This document shows positions 46,295 through 58,721 of a stretch of 64,000 nt of DNA, one piece after another. The translations under genes and the position numbers were made by a program. Positions within the stretch are counted from its first letter, which is position 1; every line of letters begins with the position of its first letter. The DNA lies in contig NZ_NPFW01000022.1 in assembly GCF_002259405.1 (NCBI RefSeq), positions 248,001 through 312,000 of the forward strand, in the 5' to 3' direction. Below the pieces are notes generated by a model. The model worked only from the letters and a program-made list of their open reading frames with translations, was not told the DNA's origin and did no database searches. The stretch is from Rhodococcus sp. 14-2483-1-2. GTDB lineage: Bacteria; Actinomycetota; Actinomycetes; Mycobacteriales; Mycobacteriaceae.

Positions 46295-47287
46295 TCACGG
46301 CAATCGTTGCCGCATCACCAATGCCGAACCCAAGCCCGACGAGATGAACAGGACCCCGAGAATCAACCAGGGACGCGACGCGTCTCCGCGAGTGATCTCG
46401 AAACCGATCTGCTCCTCCAGGGTGTCGTACACGTCTCGGAGATCCTCGAGCGACGACGCGGTGAAGAAGCTGCCACCGGAAAGAGCCGCGATCTCACGCA
46501 GGGACGGATCGTCGACGGGTACCGGCACCCGTTCGACCCCGGCCTCGTCCTCGATTTCGACCGAGCCGTAGCTGGTACCGAACGAGATCGTGGAAATCGG
46601 CACGCCTTTGTCCTTGGCTGCCCGCGCTGCGGTGTACCCGCCGCGTGGGTCGTCGAGGTTCTGCGGAACGGTCTGCTTACCGTCCGAGAGCAGCACGATG
46701 CGCGCCGGAGGTGCCGCGTCGCCGCCGCCGAGTATCGCTCCGAGAGTGTCGATCGACTGGAGCGAGGTGAAGATCGCCTCGCCGGTGGCCGTTCGCTCGC
46801 TGAGCTGCAACTTGTCGATGGCGGACTTGGTGGCTTCACGGTTGGCCGTGGGCGAGACCAGAACCGACGCCGTACCGGCGAACGCGACCAATCCGAGATT
46901 GATACCGGGCGTCAGACCGTCTGCGAAGGATTTTGCTGCTTCCTGCGCGGCTGCCAACCGAGTCGGCTCGACGTCGGTGGCCTCCATGGACAGCGACACG
47001 TCGATCACGAGCATGACGGTCGCCCGGTTCCGCGGCACGCGCTCGTCCGCCGTCGGGCCTGCCAGTGCGACTGTGAGGAACAGCAAACCGACCAGCACCA
47101 GTGCGGTGGGCAGATGACGTAACCGGTTCGGCCGATCGGGCGCGACGGACTCGAGCAGTTCCATGTTGGAGAACCGCAGTACGTGCTTCTGCTTGCGCCG
47201 CTGAATCCAGACGTAGCCGACCGTCAGCGCGATGACGACGACGAGGAATCCGAGCCACCACGGCGACGCGAAATCGGTCAGGCTCAT
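46295..47287 (-). CDS. VWA domain membrane protein (Rv1481-like)
   Basis: Membrane-anchored von Willebrand factor A domain protein, 330 residues. Two hydrophobic segments near the N-terminus (residues 9-27 and 58-78) and one at the C-terminus flank the VWA domain, which has an intact [13 protein letters not shown] (DxSxS), and later LSDG. It works with the MoxR AAA+ ATPase and the DUF58 protein encoded upstream, a chaperone-like set for metal insertion or complex maturation in the envelope. ATG overlaps the DUF58 stop. Confidence 0.92.
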   Translation of the reverse strand: MSLTDFASPWWLGFLVVVIALTVGYVWIQRRKQKHVLRFSNMELLESVAPDRPNRLRHLPTALVLVGLLFLTVALAGPTADERVPRNRATVMLVIDVSLSMEATDVEPTRLAAAQEAAKSFADGLTPGINLGLVAFAGTASVLVSPTANREATKSAIDKLQLSERTATGEAIFTSLQSIDTLGAILGGGDAAPPARIVLLSDGKQTVPQNLDDPRGGYTAARAAKDKGVPISTISFGTSYGSVEIEDEAGVERVPVPVDDPSLREIAALSGGSFFTASSLEDLRDVYDTLEEQIGFEITRGDASRPWLILGVLFISSGLGSALVMRQRLP

Positions 47288-48282
47288 CGCGAACCCGCCC
47301 GAGCGGTGTTGGTGAAGCCTGACCCGATGGTGTGCCTGCGTGCGGTCACGAACCGTACGACGTCGGCGATCCAGTCACCGTCGGTGCGGAGCGTCAATCG
47401 AGGTGCACCGCACCGCCGCAGCGCCTTCTCCACATCGTCGCGGTGCGCAGCTGCTGCGCGCGCGAAATCTGCACGCAACCGCGGCGTCGTACTGAATTCG
47501 CGAGTGCGGCCGGATTCCGGGTCGTGGAGAACGACGTCACCGACGTCGGGCAGTTCCAGATCACGTGGGTCGAGTACCTCGACGGCCAGCACGTCGTGCC
47601 GAGCGGAGATGGCACGAAGGGAGCGCTCCCAATCGATCGGCCCGAGAAAGTCGCTGATCACCACAGCCATCCCGCGGCGGCGTTCGGGCCGTCGTAGCGC
47701 TTCGATGGCAGCACGCAGGTCACCGCGCACACCGTCGGCCGCGGACGGCGTCGTGGCTATCGCCCGGAGCATCGATTGAGTGTGCACGCGGCCGCCCCGT
47801 GCCGGAATGCGGTTGGTGTCGGCACCGGTGGCAACCACCGCGCCGATCCGATTGCCGCCACCGCCGGACAGATGAGTGATGGCAGCCGAGGCCGCGACCG
47901 CAAGATCCCGCTTCTCGCACCCGGTGGTGCCGAAGTCGAGGCTGGCCGACAAGTCGACCACGAGCCAGGTCTCCAGCTCGCGGTCGGCCACGGATTGCCG
48001 CACGTGCGGATGCGTCGTACGCGCGGTGACCGACCAATCCATCTGACGGACATCGTCGCCCGGCTGGTACTCCCTGGCGTCACCCGGCTCGGATCCCGGT
48101 CCGGGAATCAACCCGAGATGGTCGCCGTGCAGAACCCCGTCCAGCCGTCGACGCACCGTCAGCTCCAGAGTCCGCAGTGCTGCGGCCAACTTCGGATCGC
48201 GCAGCTCACCCGAGCGGAACGACGGTGGCCGGGCTACGACGGCTCTGCCTGCGGTCGCGGGCGCGGTGTCGGATCCGCTCAC
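47284..48282 (-). CDS. DUF58 domain-containing protein (Rv1480-like)
   Basis: Protein of 332 residues with the DUF58 core [23 protein letters not shown] and a degenerate VWA-like region ([12 protein letters not shown]). It is soluble in appearance. DUF58 proteins are encoded with MoxR ATPases and VWA proteins and are thought to bridge them. GTG at 48282 overlaps the moxR stop (GTGA) and the stop overlaps the VWA gene, so moxR, DUF58 and VWA genes are translationally coupled. Confidence 0.92.
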   Translation of the reverse strand: MSGSDTAPATAGRAVVARPPSFRSGELRDPKLAAALRTLELTVRRRLDGVLHGDHLGLIPGPGSEPGDAREYQPGDDVRQMDWSVTARTTHPHVRQSVADRELETWLVVDLSASLDFGTTGCEKRDLAVAASAAITHLSGGGGNRIGAVVATGADTNRIPARGGRVHTQSMLRAIATTPSAADGVRGDLRAAIEALRRPERRRGMAVVISDFLGPIDWERSLRAISARHDVLAVEVLDPRDLELPDVGDVVLHDPESGRTREFSTTPRLRADFARAAAAHRDDVEKALRRCGAPRLTLRTDGDWIADVVRFVTARRHTIGSGFTNTARAGSR

Positions 48283-49622
48283 TGCCCCGGCGTACCGATC
48301 GACGATCCGTCACCCGACGGCTTCTGCAACGACGGCGCCTGCTGGCCGTACTGACCGCCCTGCGGAGGCTGCTGAGATCCTGGCTGCTGCGACTGCGGCG
48401 GCTGTCCCTGTCCGGGAAACTGGCCCGGAGCGGGGAACTGGCCGGGGGCCGGGAACTGCCCCTGTGCCGGGTAGGGACCCTGCGGCTGACGTCCGTCGAA
48501 GTGCGGGCCGTCCGGACCGGCTCCGTTGCTCTGCGGAACAGGTACCGCCTGCGGCGACACCTGCGGCAACCCGACGGTCTGCAGTACCCGAGAGATGACC
48601 GTCTCGGGGGTCACCTCGTCGGCCAGAGCGTCGTAGGACAGCACGAGACGGTGCCGGAGCACGTCGGGAATGACCTCGAGTACGTCCTGGGGAACGACGT
48701 AGTCGCGACCGCGGAGCAGAGCCAGTGCGCGCGAGGCCGCGATGATGCCGAGCGTCGCACGCGGCGATGCACCGTAGGCGATCCAGCTGCCCACATCGTC
48801 CATACCGAACTGCTCGGGGGTTCGGGTAGCCGCGATGACCCGCACCACGTAGTCGACGAGCGCGTGGTGCACGAACACCGAGCTGGCCAGATTCTGCAGG
48901 CGAACCAACTCGACCGGGTCCAGGATCTGCTTGGGCTCGGGAGCCTTGATGCCCATGCGGTAGACGATCTCGCGTTCTTCCTCGACCGTCGGGTAGTCGA
49001 CGACGATCTTGAACAGAAATCTGTCTCGCTGAGCTTCGGGAAGGGGGTACACGCCTTCGTTCTCGATGGGGTTCTGCGTTGCCATCACCAGGAACGGATC
49101 GGGCATCGGGAACGTCTTGCCACCGATGGTCACGTGTCGTTCCGCCATGACCTCCAGCAGTGCCGACTGCACCTTGGCCGGCGCTCGGTTGATCTCGTCG
49201 GCCAACACGAAGTTGGCCACGACGGGTCCGAGTTCGGTGTCGAACTCCTCACGGCCCTGACGGTAGATGCGGGTGCCGACGAGGTCGGTGGGAACCAGGT
49301 CGGGGGTGAACTGAACACGCGAGAACGAGCCGCCCACCACACGTGCGAAAGTCTCGACGGCAAGGGTCTTGGCGACGCCGGGTACGCCCTCGAGCAACAC
49401 ATGTCCGCGGGCAAGCAACCCCACCAGAATGCGCTCGACGAGGCGATCCTGACCGACGATCACACGCTTGACCTCGTACACGGCCTTCTCGAGAAGCTGG
49501 ACGTCCTCGGCCAGGGACGGACTGTCCACTCGCGTCGGCTCCACACCCGGTGGATTCGGAGTCGGAGACTCGACTCGCGTCGACCCCTCGTCGTTCGAAA
49601 TCCGGCCGTCACGTGATGTCAC
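48279..49622 (-). CDS. moxR: MoxR family AAA+ ATPase
   Basis: MoxR-type AAA+ ATPase of 447 residues (Rv1479 position). Walker A is the MoxR variant EGVPGVAKT, with Walker B VLADEINRA, sensor ATQNPIENEG and PLPEAQRDRF. The last 90 residues are a low-complexity Pro/Gln/Gly tail with GQFPAPGQFPAPGQFPGQG repeats, probably disordered. GTG at 49622 or the adjacent TTG at 49625 may start it. Heads the moxR-DUF58-VWA set. Confidence 0.93.
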   Translation of the reverse strand: MTSRDGRISNDEGSTRVESPTPNPPGVEPTRVDSPSLAEDVQLLEKAVYEVKRVIVGQDRLVERILVGLLARGHVLLEGVPGVAKTLAVETFARVVGGSFSRVQFTPDLVPTDLVGTRIYRQGREEFDTELGPVVANFVLADEINRAPAKVQSALLEVMAERHVTIGGKTFPMPDPFLVMATQNPIENEGVYPLPEAQRDRFLFKIVVDYPTVEEEREIVYRMGIKAPEPKQILDPVELVRLQNLASSVFVHHALVDYVVRVIAATRTPEQFGMDDVGSWIAYGASPRATLGIIAASRALALLRGRDYVVPQDVLEVIPDVLRHRLVLSYDALADEVTPETVISRVLQTVGLPQVSPQAVPVPQSNGAGPDGPHFDGRQPQGPYPAQGQFPAPGQFPAPGQFPGQGQPPQSQQPGSQQPPQGGQYGQQAPSLQKPSGDGSSIGTPGQ

Positions 49623-49732
49623 CAAGAATTCACCGCTTTCAGTCGATCGTCGTCGGGCTCGTTTCGTACCGCCGCAACCAACTATTCCAGGTGATCGGTA
49701 TGCGCGCCGAAAGGCGCCCCCGACCCACGGCC

Positions 49733-49755
49733 GGAGTGGAGCCTGCGGGAACGAC
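49733..49755. repeat. Single copy of the dispersed intergenic repeat
   Basis: GGAGTGGAGCCTGCGGGAAC followed by GAC differs at one position from the tandem copies at 21291-21352, 28 kb away. It lies in the 163-base gap between moxR and ripA, close to the ripA stop. Confidence 0.7.
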
Positions 49756-49785
49756 TCTGGAGTCCGGAGAGGCGCCCGATCGCAC

Positions 49786-51297
49786 TCAGGACACCATGCG
49801 CACGGCGTACGGCGTCATTCCGCTGTATCGCACGTCGGACACCTTGACCACCGAACCGGACTGGGGAGCTTCGAGCATCTTGCCGTCGCCGAGGTAGAGC
49901 GCGACGTGTTGGCTGGCGTTGGGTCCGTAGAAGATCATGTCGCCACGCTTCATGTCCGAGGACGGCACCTGCTTACCCGCTGTGTACTGGTAGCCGGTGT
50001 AGTGCGGCAGCGAGATTCCCAGGCCTGCGAAGGCATAGATCATCAAGCCCGAGCAGTCGAAGCCGACCTTGTTGTAGTCGCCGTAGCTGTCCGCGACTCC
50101 GCCGTCCCTGATGCCCTTGGTCGGCCCGTTCTCGTCGCCGCCACCCCACGAGTACGGCACGCCGAGCTGGCTCATTCCGCGGTCGATCGCCAACTCGACG
50201 GCTGCGCTTCCGGTGACCGACGGGGTCGTGGACGTCTTCGGTTTGGTCGGCGTCTTCGGTTTGGTGGGAGTGGTCGCGGTGGAGCTGTCGGTATCGGTCG
50301 ACGCGCTCGCATCCTCGTCGACGTCCACGTGTGAACGCTGGCCTTCGGCAATGGCCGCCGCGCGTTGCTGCGCCGCCAGGTTCGCCGATACTCGCGCAGC
50401 TGCCTGTACAGCAGCTTCCTTCGCCGCGGCCGTGGCGGCGGCGATGGCCGCGTCCTCGGCCGCCTTCTGCGCTTCCCAGGTGCCGTACGCCGCACGCTGG
50501 TCCTGCAGACCGGCGACGTTGCTGCGGGCGGCGTCGAGTTCGGTCTGCGCCGAGTCACGCTGTGATTCGATCGTGGCCTTCCGGTCGGCCTCGGCCTGCA
50601 GCGCTGCCTGCGCCTCCGCGATGGCCTGCTCGGCCTCTGCCTTCTTGGCCTCGGCTTCCGAGGCGGCCGCGTCGGCCTGCTGCTTGGATTCTCGCGCCGC
50701 CGAATCGCGGTTCGCCTGCTCGGTTCGGGCCCGCTGCAAGCCGTCGAGTACCGCGTTCTGGCTGTTGGAGAGCACCTTGAGGACCTGGGCGCGGTCCAGG
50801 ACGTCGTCCGGTCCGCTGGATCCGAGGAACGATGCCATCGAGGCGACGCCGGAGCCCTGGGTGTAGCTGGATTTGGCGAACGCGTCGAACTTGGCCTGGG
50901 CTGCCTGGATCTGGGTGCCTGCATCGGCAAGTGCCTGCTGCGCAGCACCGACGACGGCGGCAGCGACATCGGCCGCGTCACGTGCATTCTGCAGATCGAC
51001 CAAGGCCTTGTTGACGCCTTCTCGCTTCGATGCGACCTCGTCGTCGAGTTGGGCGAGCTGCTGGTTGGCCGACGCGATCGCGTCGATCAGCAGGCCGACC
51101 TGGCCCAGACTCGAATCGACGGCGCTACCCGCAGCGGCGAGATCGGTGTCCGACGGGTTGGGCGGTGGCGGTGGTACCGCGGCGGCAACCCCGGGAAGGG
51201 TCGCCGTCAACGCGAGAACGAGTCCTGCGCCAACCAGCACGAATCGGGTACGGACGAGTGCACGGCGGTGAGTTCCGCGGACTTGACGTCGGCTCAC
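49786..51297 (-). CDS. ripA: RipA-like NlpC/P60 peptidoglycan endopeptidase
   Basis: Secreted D,L-endopeptidase that cuts peptidoglycan stem peptides during cell separation. The 503-residue protein has a signal peptide (hydrophobic 17-38, AVAAA cleavage region), a long Ala/Gln-rich coiled coil (about 50-325), a Thr/Pro/Lys linker and a C-terminal NlpC/P60 domain. The triad is C415 (FDCSGL), H464 (QHVALYLG) and E476, with the same spacings as in mycobacterial RipA. The GTG at 51297 is chosen because GAGGGAG lies just upstream; an in-frame ATG at 51321 falls inside the structured leader. The ripB neighbour of mycobacteria is absent. Confidence 0.95.
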   Translation of the reverse strand: MSRRQVRGTHRRALVRTRFVLVGAGLVLALTATLPGVAAAVPPPPPNPSDTDLAAAGSAVDSSLGQVGLLIDAIASANQQLAQLDDEVASKREGVNKALVDLQNARDAADVAAAVVGAAQQALADAGTQIQAAQAKFDAFAKSSYTQGSGVASMASFLGSSGPDDVLDRAQVLKVLSNSQNAVLDGLQRARTEQANRDSAARESKQQADAAASEAEAKKAEAEQAIAEAQAALQAEADRKATIESQRDSAQTELDAARSNVAGLQDQRAAYGTWEAQKAAEDAAIAAATAAAKEAAVQAAARVSANLAAQQRAAAIAEGQRSHVDVDEDASASTDTDSSTATTPTKPKTPTKPKTSTTPSVTGSAAVELAIDRGMSQLGVPYSWGGGDENGPTKGIRDGGVADSYGDYNKVGFDCSGLMIYAFAGLGISLPHYTGYQYTAGKQVPSSDMKRGDMIFYGPNASQHVALYLGDGKMLEAPQSGSVVKVSDVRYSGMTPYAVRMVS

Positions 51298-51305
51298 AAA
51301 TGTCT

Positions 51306-51562
51306 CCCTCGGGTCCGGCATTCACTCGGGTTCGCACAGAACCGTCGTGCCGTCGAGGCGCCCTCCGTCCTCCACCCCGATCGCAGGTGACGGTGAGCGT
51401 TCTCGCCGGGCGGGAAAGAAACACGCAGCGATACGACAGGTGCGAACCACGTCAGTCACACCCGAAGCAGTGGCCTCCCGAGTTCCCCACGGATGACAAC
51501 CGCCTTCTGCGACACTCCTTCCCCAGCAGTGCCAATGGCACCGTACGACACTTCGCACCCTA
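51306..51562 (-). promoter_or_regulatory. Structured 5' leader of ripA, candidate ydaO (c-di-AMP) riboswitch
   Basis: About 250 transcribed bases precede the ripA start. The leader holds conserved-looking segments read on the minus strand: GGTTGTCATCCGTGGGGAAC near 51500-51477 and GCGAACCCGAGTG near 51335-51323, with AACTCGGG in the first able to pair with CCCGAGT in the second. The 3' segment ends next to the Shine-Dalgarno. The arrangement and the GAACCCG block resemble ydaO-type riboswitches, which are known upstream of NlpC/P60 genes in actinobacteria. The 3' consensus is not perfect, so the class is tentative; boundaries are approximate. Confidence 0.5.
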
Positions 51563-51737
51563 AAGAAACTCCAGTCACAAATGACACATTGGTAATTCCA
51601 CCAGGCACAACGCCGTGAACTCGGTGTTTACCGGAAACAATTTTTCCGACTTTTTCGGACGACCTCACGGTCACGATCGCGACCGGGTCGAACGGTGTGA
51701 GCGTCGGTCACTCGAACGACACTCGTGCCGAGCATGC
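51563..51737. other. Rest of the ripA upstream gap
   Basis: Between the leader and the Rv1476-like stop lies AT-richer sequence than its surroundings (runs of A and T near 51630-51655) that should contain the ripA promoter. A -10-like TAGGGT (minus strand) lies at 51562-51557, but no matching -35 at standard spacing was found. I see no gene here. Confidence 0.4.
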
Positions 51738-52280
51738 TCAGTCGACGACGGACTCGCTGCGCGCATGATCGTTCGTCTCCGAACGAGAGCGATATCTGCG
51801 GACCTTGACGGCAGCAGTCAGGGTCGCAACCGCGGCGACCACGATCACCAGGCCGCCCGTGAGCAGACCCCACGGTGTCTGATCCTCGACCAGGGTGTCG
51901 ACGAAATTGTCGGCGGCGACGACGTGGTTGCCGGTGTAGGTACGGTCCTGGCCTGCCTCGAGGGTCACCCGACTGATCGAGTCGCTGAACGAGCCGACCT
52001 GGCGGGGGCTGAGCACGAGAACCGTGCCACCCTCGCGTGCTCCGACAGCGGTGGCGAGATCCCGCAGTTGCGAGTCGTGGCGAGGTTCGTTCGGGACGAT
52101 CACGATACTCAGATCGATGCCGTGGTCCTCGGCGCGCGCGACGGCCGAGGACAGCCCGGCTTCCTCGTCGGCGGGTGCGCTGACGCCGGACTCGCGGACC
52201 GTGGCGACGATGCTGTCGACATCCAGACCTGCCGGTATGTCGGTGGCAAGCGGGGAAACGGCGTGAATCGGCTCAGGCAT
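51738..52280 (-). CDS. Rv1476-like membrane protein (DUF6676)
   Basis: Protein of 180 residues in the Rv1476 position. An N-terminal extracytoplasmic-type or cytoplasmic domain (DVDSIVATVRESGVSAPADEE, DLSIVIVPNEPRHDSQLRDLATAVG) resembles a TPM-like fold and is followed by one membrane segment near residues 136-157 (LLTGGLVIVVAAVATLTAAV) and a basic tail. Function is unknown; the constant link to ripA suggests a cell-wall role. It lies directly upstream of the ripA leader on the same strand. Confidence 0.85.
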   Translation of the reverse strand: MPEPIHAVSPLATDIPAGLDVDSIVATVRESGVSAPADEEAGLSSAVARAEDHGIDLSIVIVPNEPRHDSQLRDLATAVGAREGGTVLVLSPRQVGSFSDSISRVTLEAGQDRTYTGNHVVAADNFVDTLVEDQTPWGLLTGGLVIVVAAVATLTAAVKVRRYRSRSETNDHARSESVVD

Positions 52281-52628
52281 CTCTCGTCCAGTCGGTAGGA
52301 ACCAGTCGGGTCGAACCCTACGTCACCGACGTACCCACACCTGGTAGGCCCGCAGGTCCGGCGCAACTACTGAGGTCGCCCTTCATTGCGCAGCCGGGAG
52401 CACTACGTGAGGATCGTCGTGTGGATAGGTCTCTCGACACCCACCGAGAACCCGACCGCAGGTTTTCACAGGACAAGCGTACTGTTAGACTTTCATCGAG
52501 ACACTGACCGAGCGTCCGCCTCGAACTCTCAGCCCCGAGATTCGAGGCCGAGGCCCACGGCCAGCGCCTCGCTTCAACCGTCGACACAGCCCCGTCGGCG
52601 GTGTGCCTCATAGACGAGTGGAGCTGAA
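52281..52628. other. Divergent regulatory region of acn
   Basis: This 348-base gap separates the divergent Rv1476-like gene and acn. The only confident content is the acn promoter with an AcnR-type operator at 52463-52491 and GGAG five bases before the acn GTG. The transcript would have a 5' leader of about 130 bases. I see no small gene or further clear structure. Confidence 0.6.
52463..52491 (+). promoter_or_regulatory. acn promoter containing an AcnR operator
   Basis: TTTTCA (-35, 52463-52468) and TAGACT (-10, 52486-52491) are 17 bases apart. The spacer holds CAGGACAAGCGTACTG (52469-52484), which fits the AcnR operator pattern CAGNAC-NNNC-GTACTG described for Corynebacterium glutamicum. 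AcnR bound there would sit squarely between the two promoter elements. The acnR gene is just downstream of acn. Confidence 0.8.
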
Positions 52629-55439
<2,811 letters not shown>

Positions 55440-55467
55440 GTGCGCGTCGTCTGACGTATGCCTCGAA

Positions 55468-55513
55468 CGGCGATGGGCCCGGAACCGACAACGTGTTTCC
55501 GGGCCCATCGCCG
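55468..55513 (+). terminator. 17-bp hairpin between acn and acnR
   Basis: CGGCGATGGGCCCGGAA pairs perfectly with TTCCGGGCCCATCGCCG around a 12-base loop, starting 28 bases after the acn stop. There is no T-run. It likely ends or processes the acn transcript, reducing acnR expression relative to acn. Confidence 0.8.
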
Positions 55514-55552
55514 TATCGGTCGAGGCCCTCATCGAAAGTAGGAAACCCACAC

Positions 55553-56119
55553 GTGCCCAAGGTCAGCGAAGACCACCTGGCCGCCCGTCGAAGCGAAATT
55601 CTCGACGGCGCGCGTAAGTGCTTCGGCGAGTTCGGCTACGAGGGCGCGACGGTACGGCGTCTCGAAGAGGCCACCGGCCTGTCGCGCGGAGCCATATTCC
55701 ACCACTTCAAGGACAAGGACGGTCTCTTCCTCGCCCTGGCGCAGGAGGATGCTCGACGCATGGCCGAGGTCGCGGCCACCCAGGGTCTGGTGCAGGTGAT
55801 GCGAGACATGCTGGCGCAACCCGAACAATTCGAGTGGCTCGGAACGCGGCTCGAGATCACCCGACGACTGCGCACGGACGCGGACTTCCGGTCCAGCTGG
55901 GCCGAACGGTCCGCAGAGCTGACCGACGCGACACTCGGGCGACTCGAGCGCCAGAAGACCGCAGGAAGATTGCGCGACGACGTCCCCAACGACGTCCTCG
56001 CCGACTACCTGGATCTCGTGTTGGACGGCCTGGTGGCGCGCATCGCGTCGGGCCACGGGAGGTCCAACCTCGCGGCGATCCTGGATCTGGTCGAGGAATC
56101 GGTCCGCAGGCAGGACTGA
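55553..56119 (+). CDS. acnR: TetR-type repressor AcnR
   Basis: TetR-family regulator of 188 residues. The N-terminal helix-turn-helix is typical (RRSEILDGARKCFGEFGYEGATVRRLEEATGLSRGAIFHHFKDKDGLFLAL), followed by an all-helical ligand/dimer domain. Position directly after acn, plus the matching operator in the acn promoter, identifies it as AcnR, which in C. glutamicum represses aconitase in response to citrate and divalent metal. The GTG at 55553 is used; the frame is open upstream into the hairpin. It converges on the ABC-F gene. Confidence 0.92.
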   Translation: MPKVSEDHLAARRSEILDGARKCFGEFGYEGATVRRLEEATGLSRGAIFHHFKDKDGLFLALAQEDARRMAEVAATQGLVQVMRDMLAQPEQFEWLGTRLEITRRLRTDADFRSSWAERSAELTDATLGRLERQKTAGRLRDDVPNDVLADYLDLVLDGLVARIASGHGRSNLAAILDLVEESVRRQD

Positions 56120-56150
56120 GCGGGACGTCCCGGGCGAGCCGGCCTGCGGG

Positions 56151-57782
<1,632 letters not shown>

Positions 57783-57817
57783 GCGTGAACTCCTAGCGAT
57801 TGCCGAACAAGATCGTT

Positions 57818-57835
57818 GCCCGTCGACCGACGGGC
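57818..57835 (-). promoter_or_regulatory. Hairpin in the 5' leader of the ABC-F gene
   Basis: GCCCGTCG and CGACGGGC form a perfect 8-base stem with a 2-base loop, 35 bases before the GTG. Leader hairpins of this kind often serve attenuation of ABC-F genes, but no leader peptide was identified. Confidence 0.4.
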
Positions 57836-57919
57836 GAACCATGCCGTCGAGCGGCACAGCAAACCCCCATTTTAGCTCAGCATTCACGTGCCCTCACCCA
57901 GGAACGACGGTGACACCGG

Positions 57920-57925
57920 TAACGT
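57920..57925 (+). promoter_or_regulatory. Candidate -10 element for leaderless SDR transcript
   Basis: TAACGT ends 7 bases before the ATG at 57933 with no Shine-Dalgarno between them. Confidence 0.4.
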
Positions 57926-57932
57926 CTGATCG

Positions 57933-58721
57933 ATGACCGACGCCCCCGAAACCGTCAGCCCCTCCAGCGCGCCGATCCCCGACCTCACTGGGCGCACCGC
58001 TCTCGTCACCGGCGGTAGCCGAGGCATCGGCAAGGCCATCGCCGCCGAACTGCTCGCTCGCGGCGCGAATGTCGCCATCACCGCCCGCAAGCGCGAACCT
58101 CTCGTTGCCGCGGCCGCAGAGCTCGGCGATTCCGTGCTCGCGATCGACGGTAACGCGGGCGATCCGGAGCACCGGCGCAACGCGGTGGCGAGCACGGTGG
58201 AGACCTTCGGTTCGCTGGACATCCTGGTCAACAACACCGGCATCAATCCCGTCTACGGCTCGCTGATGGATGCGGACCTGGCGGGCGTGAGCAAGATCTT
58301 CGACACGAACGTGGTGGGTACCCTCGGCTTCGTCCAGCAGGCGTTCCATGCCTGGATGGGCGAGCACGGCGGCGCGGTCGTCAACATCGCGAGCGTGGCA
58401 GGCATCCGCTCGACCGGCGTGATCGCCGCGTACGGCGCATCCAAGGCCGCCCTGATCCGCCTCACCGAAGAGCTCGCCTGGCAGCTCGGTCCGAGGATTC
58501 GCGTCAATGCCGTGGCACCGGGGGTGGTGAAGACCAAATTCGCCGAGGCGCTCGTCGCCAACGGAGAAGACGCGGCAGCGGCCGGCTATCCGATGAAGCG
58601 TCTCGGAAACCCGGAGGACGTCGCGGCCCTGGTGGCCTTCCTGGTGTCGGACGCCTCTTCCTGGATCACCGGCGAGACCGTGCGCGTGGACGGTGGTTTG
58701 CTCGCCACCGGCGGAATGTGA
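57933..58721 (+). CDS. SDR family oxidoreductase
   Basis: Classical short-chain dehydrogenase of 262 residues. Cofactor motif TGGSRGIGKA and the basic ITARKRE after the second strand suggest NADP(H). NNTGIN, the catalytic Ser in NIASVAG, and YGASK complete the site. The substrate is unknown. The stop overlaps the GTG of the lycopene cyclase gene, so the two are co-translated and might share a pathway; that is inference. The ATG follows a -10-like TAACGT, suggesting a leaderless mRNA. Confidence 0.93.
   Translation: MTDAPETVSPSSAPIPDLTGRTALVTGGSRGIGKAIAAELLARGANVAITARKREPLVAAAAELGDSVLAIDGNAGDPEHRRNAVASTVETFGSLDILVNNTGINPVYGSLMDADLAGVSKIFDTNVVGTLGFVQQAFHAWMGEHGGAVVNIASVAGIRSTGVIAAYGASKAALIRLTEELAWQLGPRIRVNAVAPGVVKTKFAEALVANGEDAAAAGYPMKRLGNPEDVAALVAFLVSDASSWITGETVRVDGGLLATGGM

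Noticed and set aside
48177-49616. 479-codon plus-strand open frame antisense to moxR
   Set aside because: It mirrors moxR, which has clear AAA+ motifs; the antisense translation has none.
51574-51588. GTCACA/GACACA direct repeat as an MtrA site upstream of ripA
   Set aside because: MtrA control of ripA is known in mycobacteria, but the match is short and imperfect and I could not recall the consensus with enough certainty.
56121-56132. Palindrome CGGGACGTCCCG between acnR and the ABC-F gene
   Set aside because: A 12-base GC palindrome is expected by chance here and has no loop to form a terminator.
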